The notes under the pieces: generated by a model
The model's database searches: none
Seen by the model: only the letters and a program-made list of their open reading frames with translations
What the model was told of the DNA's origin: nothing
Shown: positions 45,640-55,905 of the stretch, piece after piece
How positions within the stretch are numbered: position 1 is the first letter of the stretch
How the letters are laid out: each line of letters begins with the position of its first letter
Made by a program: the position numbers and the translations under genes
Source: Synchiropus splendidus
Lineage: Eukaryota > Chordata > Actinopteri > Syngnathiformes > Callionymidae
Direction of reading: 5' to 3'
Length of the DNA: 64,000 bases
Assembly (NCBI RefSeq): GCF_027744825.2
Contig: NC_071338.1
Coordinates: forward strand, 24,752,001-24,816,000

Positions 45640-45859
45640 GAATCTGCCACCTACTATACGTCATCAGTGGTCAACGAAAGTGTCACGACTGGTTTGTTTA
45701 TGGGTGGGCGTTGAAGTGTAAAGGCCATATCTGGCAACCCTGTCCGGAAGTGCACTGCCTTCATTTTCAGATTAATCTGCGCACCAACAGTGTTTTTGTC
45801 TTCGACTGTTGCAAACCGCAACATCGACCCTTTCAAAAATATGGGTTAGACGACGAGAG
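45640..45859 (+). promoter_or_regulatory. Promoter of orphan unit H
   Basis: It contains ACGTCA (45658-45663) and atctggcaaccctgtc (about 45729), matching elements upstream of unit G (ttacgtcaga and cacctggcaaccttgtc). A gggtgggcg box is near 45703. The distance from ACGTCA to the leader ATG is about 200 bases. Confidence 0.35.
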
Positions 45860-45911
45860 ATGAGACTCGTCATTATTTTTGCACTGTATGGGTTCCATGG
45901 CGCGATTGCAG
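45860..45911 (+). pseudogene. Orphan MHC class I leader exon, unit H
   Basis: ATG at 45860 opens a 52-nt phase-1 exon encoding MRLVIIFALYGFHGAIA with donor gcaggtaaat. It belongs to the MRLVI type seen in B and D. No class I exon follows before the unit I leader at 53798; about 7.9 kb of mostly transposon sequence intervenes. Phase matches the unit I alpha1 exon, so use as an alternative leader cannot be excluded. Confidence 0.65.
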
Positions 45912-46325
45912 GTAAATATGCAACTTTGTTTCCTGCCTTTCTTCCCTTTAACATTTACGTTTGCTGCTTTTCACTTCGACGTCTTACAGTCATTGTATTA
46001 CGATCTACGTATCATGGAGGCCTATTGTTTAAGTCCACACTCGCTTTGTGAGAAGAACAAATCAAAGCCACAAAGTAATCGCGGTCAAATAACCGGTCTT
46101 TCCTAAACTGTGAAGATGAAACCTTGTCTCTTCATTGGATCGGTGTAAGTGGCAACACATTTGACTTCCGCGTCAAAGGTTGAGGATATACTGGCGCGAG
46201 AGTAAAAATAATCATCAGGTCGTACAGATTAAATGACAAACCATGTTCCAATGTTTTGTTTATGTTAAAAAAAACCCCAAAAAAAAACAAAAAAAAAACG
46301 AAAGTGCATTCAGTGAAACTTCGGA

Positions 46326-46656
46326 ATTCACCTCCACCTTCTTCTGCCGCTTATCCGGGGTCGGGTCACGGAGGCAGCATTCGGAGCACAGAAGCCCAAG
46401 CTTCCCAATCCGCACAAACCTCCTCCAGCTCATCCCGGGGATCCCGAGGTGCCAGACCGGAGACATAATCTCTCCAGCGAGTCCTGGGTCTTCCCCGGGG
46501 TCTCCTCCCGGTAGGACATGCCCGGAACACCTCCCCAGGGAGGCGTCCAGGGGGCATCTGGATCAGATGCCCGAGCCACCTCAGCTGGTTCCTCTCAATG
46601 TGGAGGAGCAGCGGCTCCACCCCGAGCTCCTCCCGGACTCCTCACCCTATCTCTAA
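46326..46656 (-). mobile_element. LINE 3' part, left of the nested insertion
   Basis: On the minus strand it encodes EPLLLHIERNQLRWLGHLIQ followed by GRLPGEVFRACPTGRRPRGR and TRWRDYVSGLA, the familiar C-terminal region of a fish non-LTR retrotransposon ORF. The 3' end reads ccggataagcggcagaagaa, a common end of such elements. The 5' continuation lies at 49381-49515, separated by a PIF/Harbinger element. Confidence 0.75.
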
Positions 46657-49380
46657 AGGTACGTACACACCGAACGCGACATTTCTGTCGCTGTAGCGCC
46701 AGTCGTCAGCAGCAGGTAGCTTGCTCCTGTCGTCATTAGTCGCCACCTGTCCGGATCGAAAGTAGGTCAGTCGCCGGGGGGCGTGGTCTCAAGTTGTTGT
46801 GGACGGTGGATTGAAGATGGCGGAGCCGGTGCTCAAACTATCGCTACTTATTAATTGAAAACATGGAAAAAGAGACGTCTCTCGTTTCGTAGCATTCGCC
46901 AGAGCCGCTCACACTGGTGAATTTAACTTCCTGCTCCAGCAGCGTCACCGGGATACGCCCGCTTCGTGCGGTACTTCAGGCGGAACCGCCGCGAGTTGGA
47001 CGACCTGTTGGTCCGGATCAGTGGCCGAATACAGGACACCAAGTACCGCGGTCTGTCCTCTGGCGAACGTCTGTCTTCGGTAAGCAACTCGATGTGTAGT
47101 TATGTACGGCGACTTGTGTCCAAGTCTTTCTGAACTGTCATCAGTTCATGAAATCCGCGGTCGTATCTGCTGTATGCTTGAAGTAATTTTCGGAGATATA
47201 TAATCTGTCATCGTCAATAATTTGTACACTAAATTCTTTTCAGTGAGCGCCACTTTGTGGTAATCAATGAATGCAACAGTTAAATGCATTCTGATGAAAC
47301 AATTTGTCCTAGATGCACTGTTGTATGGTTGATATATACTTTGTTAAATTATCACCAACATATGTATGTTTACATATCCATGTATGGTTTATATTTTGCA
47401 GATCTTCGGTAACAGGAGACTCATCACCAACTGCTTCTGTGTTGGTGTGACGGTCCACTTCTAGGAGCTGACCAGAGGACCACGGCCACCGACCACATAT
47501 GTTTTTGTTGAAGATGAGGCTTCTCCTTTTTGGAAAAAAAACAGTTATCAGTGCAACACAATTGCTCATTCAAGAGTCAGCCACCTATTTTAACAAAGCC
47601 TAGGTTCTTGCATATATATTTCATCTCTGCAATAAAACAAAGCTGTGTTCAACTCAATTTGTTGATATTTTGCAAAGTGCTTTTGATTTTATTTTTTTCT
47701 GTGAATCCATTTTTCACAAAAAGAAATGTTCATTGTCAAACACTTTATTTGCAAAAATAAAGTAACCCCATTCATTTATACTCATTCAATACACACAGAA
47801 TCACAGTCAAACTTGAAGTGAACTACGTAGGTGTGTTTTGAAGGATCTTCCTCAGAGGGACGAGGGTCAAGAGAGGCGGAGGAAGTGGGGCGGCATCCGG
47901 TTCTTTAATGAAACTGTGGCTACAAAGAAAATAAATGAAGGGTCCAAATGGTTTCAGTCAGCTGTTGTTTTGCTTGGTAAAGTAACATGTACATTTTAAA
48001 TTTATGTGGAACCTGGAAGGAACGAGGACCTTGAAAACTGTCCCTTCTTCTGAGCTGGGTGTGTGGAGGGAGTACATTAGTAGATGTTTGAGCTCAGCTT
48101 CAGCATCGGGGGACCCCTTCCTCTGTTGGTCTCTTCCATCGCTGTCCTGCACATAATGGAAGTTGAGTTCAATTACATGCCATAGTGATGAGTACGAATA
48201 AATAAAATCTGTATAGGACAGCAATAGTTAACCTAAAGCAAGTCATGTCACTATGACAGTGCTTGAATGATGTAGAACAATAACATTTAATTAAAAAAAT
48301 AGAATAATGCTAGAAAATGCTATTTCTACATACATGGGGAGCAGCAGTGGATGACAAGGGCCAGTGGCAGGTGGAGGAGACGCAGCAGCACCAGGTGAGG
48401 CAGAGGGACGTCCATCCTCCTCCTCATCATCATCACCAACATCATGAGTGGATCCATCCTCCTCCTCTCCTTAATGACAGCACAGCTTGATTACATTATT
48501 GTACAAGCTATACAGAAAAAAGCTATACAGAAAGCTACATACATTTTTATATTTATATATTAATCTAGTATTCAGAATATCCCCACTAAATGAACGTGCA
48601 AACCTACCTGCTACCTTGCTGCTGCAGCTGCTGCTGCATCTCCAGTCATGTTGGCCGAGGTCTCTCTTGGAGATGAAGGGCTGCAGAAGAGAGAGGACGG
48701 TGAAGAACGGTCACTTCACGGCACTACAGTAGATGCCGCTGACCACTCCGCTCCTCGGTCACCGTCCTCCCCTCATATAAACAGACCCTTCAGGACGTCT
48801 CATCTGAATTTAATTAAATCAGAAACAGTACTTATTTATCTCGTCACCATACATACGTAGTTTCAACCGTCGCAGCGGTGCATTCGCCTCGTAAACTCGG
48901 TGGACATTGCGTTTAGGCGAACATAACTTTAGTAAACTTACGTAAATAAAGGTCTCAGCTCACCAGGAACGCCACCGTTGTGGCGAACTTTCCCTCCGGA
49001 CAAGATTCTTCCTATTTATGTTCCGGTGGAAATTAAAAAATGCACGATTTGAGCCACTCTCAGGACGGCGGAAAGTCTGCTTGTAAACAACCGCAGCGAT
49101 TTGCTTCTCCTCCGCCGGGACACGTCACTCGCGGATCTGGTCTCTGATTGGTCAACGCTCCGCAGGTGGTGAACTTCTGCGACTGTCGCTGTACCCCAGT
49201 TGTGTCGTCTTGAGTAGCCGGAGTCGCCGTATGTAGCTCAAATCTTGTAGCGTTGCACACCCCAGTCGTGTCGCTGCCATGTTGGTCGCCGCTGGTCGCC
49301 GTCAGTCGCCCAACCCCATTGACTTTCTATGCAAATCAGTCGTGTCGCTCGCGGAAGTCGCGTTTGGTCTGTACGTACAG
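46657..49380. mobile_element. PIF/Harbinger DNA transposon nested in a LINE
   Basis: The ends are inverted: aggtacgtacacaccgaacgcgac at the left, and the complement of gtcgcgtttggtctgtacgtacag at the right. TAA flanks both sides (46654-46656 and 49381-49383), a three-base target duplication as expected for PIF/Harbinger. Removing the element and one TAA restores continuity of the surrounding LINE (minus-strand GRSL joins RDRVR). It contains a short transposase fragment (46954-47079). A second possible coding part (48300-48730) could not be identified. Confidence 0.8.
46954..47079 (+). pseudogene. PIF/Harbinger transposase N-terminal fragment
   Basis: The frame encodes YARFVRYFRRNRRELDDLLV followed by RISGRIQDTKYRGLSSGERLSS. 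This resembles the start of HARBI1-like transposases (YFR...F-DELL...I...DT-YR...S--ERL). A donor-like cggtaagc follows. A possible continuation near 47400 (gtaacaggagactc, compare the ATGDS motif) is broken by stops. The DDE core is not found. Confidence 0.6.
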
Positions 49381-49515
49381 TAAGGCTGCGCCCAGCCACC
49401 CTGCGGAGGAAACTCATCTCAGCCGCTTGTATCCGCGATCTCATCCTCTCTGTCATTACTCAAAGCTCGTGACCATAAGTGAGGGTGGGAACGTAGATCG
49501 ATCGGTAAATCGAGA
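49381..49515 (-). mobile_element. LINE 3' part, right of the nested insertion
   Basis: The minus strand encodes MTERMRSRIQAAEMSFLRRV followed by AGRSL, the segment that normally precedes RDRVRS in the same LINE ORF. It joins the fragment at 46326-46656 once the PIF/Harbinger element is removed. Upstream (higher coordinates) the LINE ends shortly after ctcacttatggtcacgagc. Confidence 0.75.
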
Positions 49516-51394
49516 GCTTCGTCTTGTGACTCAGCTGAGATGTCTGCTGACTAAATTACACACATCTGCCGCTCGGGTTTGGATTTCAAGGTTTTGTGTA
49601 CAGGGCAATTGGCTATAACAAGCCGTCCCTAGTTCCGAATACACTACCTCCCTTTGCCTCTCTGGTAAAGGGCCCCCTCGTGTGGTCAACTCAGTCAGCC
49701 TCTTGTTGCAGACACGGTTCTAAAACTATAATAGATGTATCAACTTCACCTATTATATTAGTGAGTAGTGTCGGCGCTTCACTGAGCGGGTTATTTAATT
49801 CGTCCGACCTGTTGAGAAACAGGTTCTTGACCTTACAATGCTACACCTTCTACCGTAGTCTCTTTACTTAGCTTCGTTTAGGGACACATGATTAGATTCT
49901 CAATCCATTCCTTAAATAAAATATTACCTCAGCCTTCTGAACTACCACATTATCATTGACATAATAATTCAGGATGGAATAATGCTACCAGTCGAAACAT
50001 TCACTACATGTGCACAGGAAAGGGAATCAAACATTAATTCAATCGAGCATTAACTCACCTATAACCCAGTTGATGGTAGTACAGGAGCCAGTCGATTCTT
50101 TAGTAGCCAGGGATCAATGCCGTTGTGCCTTTTCAGTACTTAATTCGTACTCAGTTTTATTTTGTTTTTATATCAAAAGTATTTCTCCAAAAAATTGATA
50201 AAAAGGATAACAAAACAGTAAAATCAATAAAGAATAAAATTCAATACAAAAATGATAAAAGGGTAATAAAACAATAAAATTCAAAAAAGGATAATAAAAA
50301 CAATAAAATCAATAAACATCAATAAAATCAAGGGTATTGCCAGACGCTAATACCCAACAAAGTCATAGGCACTGCCAGACGCTGGTGCACATACATAAAT
50401 GTCAAAAAATCATATAATCAAAATGCATACACAATAAAAAGGATTAAGTCAAAGATCCTAAAAATTATATTCAAAGTATATGCAATACAAGAGATTAAGT
50501 CAAAAGAATTAATCATAAAAATCAACCAATCAATAATAAAAAACAACAAAAAGAGTTAAATCAAATGGCCTAAGAGCAAGAGCAAGAGCACCGTCCCAAG
50601 TTAAGATACAAGACCTTACAGCAAACGGATGAAGCCAAAAGCGTGGAACAAGAGCGAGAGCGAGAGGTCAGTTTATCCTAGACCTTTATAGCAACATTGC
50701 CGATTTCAATAAACAATCCCCCAATGCGTCATTAATGGGTGACGTGTTCTTGTCATCTTCAGTGGAAAGTTTTAATTTTCATCATGTGTTCTAGCTGTCG
50801 TTCTTAGTGGAAAGTTTTAACTTCATTAGAGACACCCCTTATGTCTTATGCAGATGTTTTAGATTCATTGAACATGCTGAGTGTTAGTTTCATTGTTTTG
50901 ATAAATGTAACTTATGTTCTAAGTTGAAGACCACAATGTTCTATTAATACAACGTTCCTTCTAAGTGTTAACCATAATCGCAAGCTCAGCTTAAAAACAT
51001 GTTCTGCTTACAAATTCACCCTGAGGTTAGAGCATGCCCTGCTTGTAAGTTCAAAAGTGCTCATAATAAGTGTAAAGCATACAGGTTCAATAAGTGCTCA
51101 TAATAAGTGTAGACCTTGGTTATAATATTTTCGATTTTCCAGTATATACAACAACATCCTGACGGGAGAATCATCTCTGCTGTACTCTCAGGTCGCGATG
51201 TGAACGTGTGCTCTGGTTATCAGACACGCTTGATGTTTGATGTGTTTCCTCAACATATAGTTGACTGGCTCCAGATGACTTTGCAAGTAGTGCTTGTAAA
51301 TATTACATTTATCTTTCAGAATGAGTTTTGTTGCTCAAGCAAACACTTTTTGTATGTATAGAATGTAAACATGAAAAGAAATGCTGAGCCAGCC

Positions 51395-51429
<35 letters not shown>

Positions 51430-53689
51430 AGGGAAAATACGTTACAATACAGACACAACATGAAGTATGAAACATTTATTGCAACACACAAAACATGGAC
51501 CAAAACTGCATAGATACAAAACTGCATTAACTAGTACACAAAAACTGTCCACACAAACCACATCATGAAGCCGCATAAATAATCTAGCTCACACACTTTG
51601 TTCGTTCTGGGCTTTTGTTCTTAAGTGAGGTCACAATAAGATGGCGACGACTTCATTGAAACTTCAAACAAAACTTCAAAAGTATTTTTAGTCATTTTCC
51701 ATGACATCCATCAGAGGGGAATTCACTCCTTTATTGCATCCATGTGACTGCAACGTGGTGGACAACACATGGGAATCTTGATTTATCCACCTCAAGCCGA
51801 CAATTGAGCCCCAGCAATTGCTCTTATGCACTGTTACTTCATTAGCTTCATTTATTTCCTCAGCATCTCAAACACTCACTGCTGTGAACCTCCGCCACCG
51901 AGGGTGTGTGAGAGGCTTTGTTTCTGGTGTTTACACAGAACCTGCACTACTATGACTTGTTCAGGTTGCGTCCATTTTAATGGCCTTGTTTTACTTGTAT
52001 CATGTTTCTCTGGTATTAAATCATGATATCTAACCTTTTTGTATTTGTCTTTTTTTTTTTTGTCTTTTTTGTCGCCTAAGGACATTGTCTTCTAGCATGA
52101 TGAGGTTTTGTTGCTGTTCTATGCTGTGAACAGCATAGAACAGGATTGTGTTTCTAATCGAGTTGTCATGGTCGACACTCACACAAATCCTCCTGTATTG
52201 CAGTTATATTAAAAAGATATCCACCTGCCCTTCCTGTAGTTAAAAAAAACCATTCATGTATGCAGTATTGATATTTTCCAAGGATTTTAATTTGGATGTT
52301 CGTGACTGATGACTATATAATGGAAATAATATTTTGATAATAGTATTTTGACCATGCTGCCTTTTTTTTTTTGCTGCCCTCTGAGTCAATTGTCCAATTA
52401 CTTATGGCCTCTTGAAAAAGAGTTGGCTATGTTATTAAAGAGCTGTAATTCTTAAACCTTCAATTTGGCTGTTGATATTCAGCAGAGAGTCTGCACTTCC
52501 ATACTCATGTGCACATTTTGCTTATTTCGTGGCTGCCACTTATTTATTTATTTTTGCCATAGGCCCATTCTCGTGATTTTCTTAATTTGCCTGGTGGAAA
52601 TGGACTTCCACAGTAATGGTATTCCATACTATTTAATGTTGCGCTGCAACATTTTTGTTTTGGTGGGCTAGCTTGATAAATTTTAGGATTGTTTTCACTA
52701 CTTCCTGGCAGGCTTTTAAAAAATATTCAGGAGGAAACGGAGACAAAAAAGTACTCACCTAACAGCCTATGTGGCAGTGCGATTCACTGAGACGCCAGTG
52801 GAGATGACTCATTAGAAATTATGAACAACAATCTAAGGAACAAAGGCCTCACATGATGAAAGTGTTATCTGTCTACATCAGAGGTGGGCAATTCAATTTC
52901 CTAAGAGGCCAATATATATATTGTAACCGCTGAGAGGGGCCGTCAACCCCCAAAAAAGGAGGGTTAGAAAAAATAAAAAAATAAGTGATGACATCATGTG
53001 TGAATTTAAAATTACACTTTAAAAATGCACAGAAAATGTTGGTTTGTTGTGTTTTATTTAATTTAAACCACATTACATTTAAAGATTCTTGATGTGTCTC
53101 ATGCATTTCAAAATCTACTTTTAATTCTGATGTATTATAAGGGACAAGAAATACTCCTAAAATAGCCAACGGAAAAGACCACAGAAGAACAATTAACAAC
53201 AATCAAACGAGAAAGTTATGTTTCACTTGCATCATAATGAAAACAATGCACAAGACAAAAATGTCAGAGACAATGTCAGTGTTGTGACTCACGTTATTAT
53301 CGAACCTCACCAGTGAATTTCTCTCGCGCTTCCACCAGCAGCCTCTCAATTGTATGTCAGCTCACGACAATGTGTTAATGACATGAACAGCTTCTGGATG
53401 GACCCCACAAGGGTTTGTTTTTTTTTATTGTTGTTATTTATTCCCCTAAAATGTGGATGTATGAAATCATAGGAGCATATTGAGTCCGAGGTTTTATTTT
53501 ATTTAACCTCAAAATATTAGCTGACGCACGCGTACATGACCCGATTTGGTCATCATTATAATGAAAGGTGTCAAGTCAACAAAACCGAGCTGAGTCAAAT
53601 TTAAAGCAAATGGGACAAAAATACATGTAGAACGGGAACAAATGAGACTGTGAGAGGCATTTGATGTGAGCAGCGTGCAGTTGGGCGGG
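49516..53689. other. Long intergenic stretch, no gene recognised
   Basis: The stretch 50150-50650 is very A-rich (repeated caataaaat units) with two partial copies of a ttgccagacgct motif (50338 and 50370). A (TA)n run lies at 51397-51427. Sequence cagaggtgggcaattcaattt near 52882 looks like a hAT transposon end. A palindrome-like pair gttctatgctgtgaacagcatagaac lies at about 52117-52142. None of the ORFs resembles a known family, and the whole stretch is interpreted as transposon-derived filler between H and I. Confidence 0.5.
51397..51427. repeat. (TA)n microsatellite
   Basis: About 31 bases of uninterrupted alternating T and A within AT-rich intergenic sequence. Confidence 0.9.
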
Positions 53690-53797
53690 GTGTCTCATAA
53701 CCGTCATCCGTCAAATCCGGAAACCTCCCTATGAAGCGAATTGTACTTTCGTTTCTCCTCGATCGTCTGCAGCATTGAACTTAACATTTAGGCGACG
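53690..53797 (+). promoter_or_regulatory. Promoter of unit I
   Basis: A GC box (gggcggggtg at about 53683-53692) and an IRF/ISRE-like tactttcgtttctcc (about 53744-53758) precede the leader ATG by about 110 and 45 bases. The TTTCGTTTC core is also found upstream of unit G. Position so close to the ATG suggests a short 5' UTR. Confidence 0.45.
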
Positions 53798-55815
53798 ATG
53801 AGAATATGGTTTATGTTGGCTGTGTTTTGGATTAATGGCGCAAATTCAGGTAAAATCACAACTTTGTATGTTTCACTTTGCCACGTTCTCTCGAATGTTA
53901 TTCTCGTCAGTTCGAAGTCGAATTGTAATGAACTAAAACGTAACAACAACAACAACAATAATAATATCATTGTCACAAGTAGTAGTTGTTGTTTTGTTGT
54001 AATCCATTAACAATATGTCTTAAATAAAAGGTCTCAATTAGACTCGATATCTTCGAGGTTTGTTTCTTAATCATATGGCCCAATTTAAATAATTTATTGC
54101 CAGCGGTCACTTTAAATTCAGATTCCAAAATTAAACCTAAAGACTTATAATATCCATACACTGTGCTATGTTATGTCTATATTGATGCCTGTTTCTATAG
54201 GCTGTTGCGACACAGATGACGCTCACACCCACAAACATAAGGCAACAAATAATGTAACTTAAAGTGAATAGTACTGCCCTGTTGATTGGTACTTCATCCA
54301 CAAAACAACAGAATGCTCTTAATTATTGTTTTGTATGTGCTACGGCAACATTCAGATAGAACAATATGCAAATATACTGTGAGTTGTTGTGTTGCTTTGT
54401 TTATTGGTTAAATGAAGGCAGAGGTCACAGATCACTCCAATTGAGTTACAATGGACTCAACCGCAGACTATGCACTTGCAAATACATGAGAGTCCCTCAG
54501 CAGCGCTGTGTGCATGTGAGTGTCTGAGGCATGTTCTTGGATGTATATTCTGTAATGATGAAACTTGGCAGTTACTAAATGATCAATTCTGTTCTCTATG
54601 TTACTGGAGTTCATCTCCAACATCATTATATGTCTAAATACGGTATAATATTCAATGTTTCTCATCTCTGGTAGAACCCTGTCATGTTTGGAACAAGACA
54701 GCTGCTAAAATGTTCTTTCAGTCTGCTGTCCCCAATGTATCTCATGTTGTGTCAAAGTTCAATATAACCTTGGACTACGATTAAAATCACAGCACTTCGT
54801 ACATTGCTTTGTGCGGATGGCACCTACTGGAATAGTTAAACAGACCCTGCTCTGGAGCTTGAGCTAAAAAGGCTCCTGAATAGATTCGGATCTTGCTGTA
54901 AAATGGGTACTGAAACCATTTTATCCACCAAAATCATTCCGATAACTGAAAAGGTTCCTACCATGTGTTCACTGCATGCTTCAAGAATCGTATTGGGGCT
55001 GTCATTGTATTAAAATGTGGAATCTCTCAATTAATTATTATTTTATTATTTTATTATTATTCATCTATTTATTTTTGGACGTTTCGTTTTGTTTTTGGAA
55101 ACCGGAGGCCTCAGACCGAAATTTCGTTACCATCATATAGTAATATGTTTTGTGCAATGACAATAAAGAAAGTCTAAAGTCTAATCAGTTAGTACATAGA
55201 TTAAAGGTTAAATATTTTAAGCATGTACCGCCCACATTCATATATTTATCTTTTTGATCTGGTAGGATTGTCTTGAAAACATAGCGGTTTACATGGAGTG
55301 GGTGGAAGCTTGTAAATATCTGCCTTTCAATGCCGACTCTGTCCTCTGGTGGTTTATATGAGCTACACCATCATCATATTCAATCTCCACAGCTATTCTC
55401 CTCTGAATGTTGTCTTTATAATCATTGTCTTTTCGGTTTTGATGTGGTTTGTTGTGAACAACATGACAAAGTAAAACTTCAACAAGAACGAGAATGTTTT
55501 TATTACTTTCAAATGGTCATCATTGTGTCGTCTTCTCTGCAGTGTTTCACTCTCTCACCTATTGGGCAACTGCATCATCTCAGGTTCATCACTTCCCAGA
55601 GTATGTGGAGGTTGGTTTGGTGGATGGTGTTGAGTTAATTTACTACGACAACAACAGCAGGAGAGTCAAACCCAAACAGGACTGGATGACCCGACTCATT
55701 GATGATGATCCGGAATATTTAGAGAGAGAAACACAGAGGTGCATGATTGACCAGCAGACGTGCAAGACACTCATTAAAGTATTTAAAGGCAGATTCAACC
55801 AGATTGGAGGTTTGT

Positions 55816-55905
<90 letters not shown>

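Noticed and set aside
52117..52142. Short perfect inverted repeat gttctatgctgtgaacagcatagaac as a regulatory or RNA element
   Set aside because: A single 26-base palindrome without context, transcript evidence or second copy is expected by chance in transposon-rich DNA.
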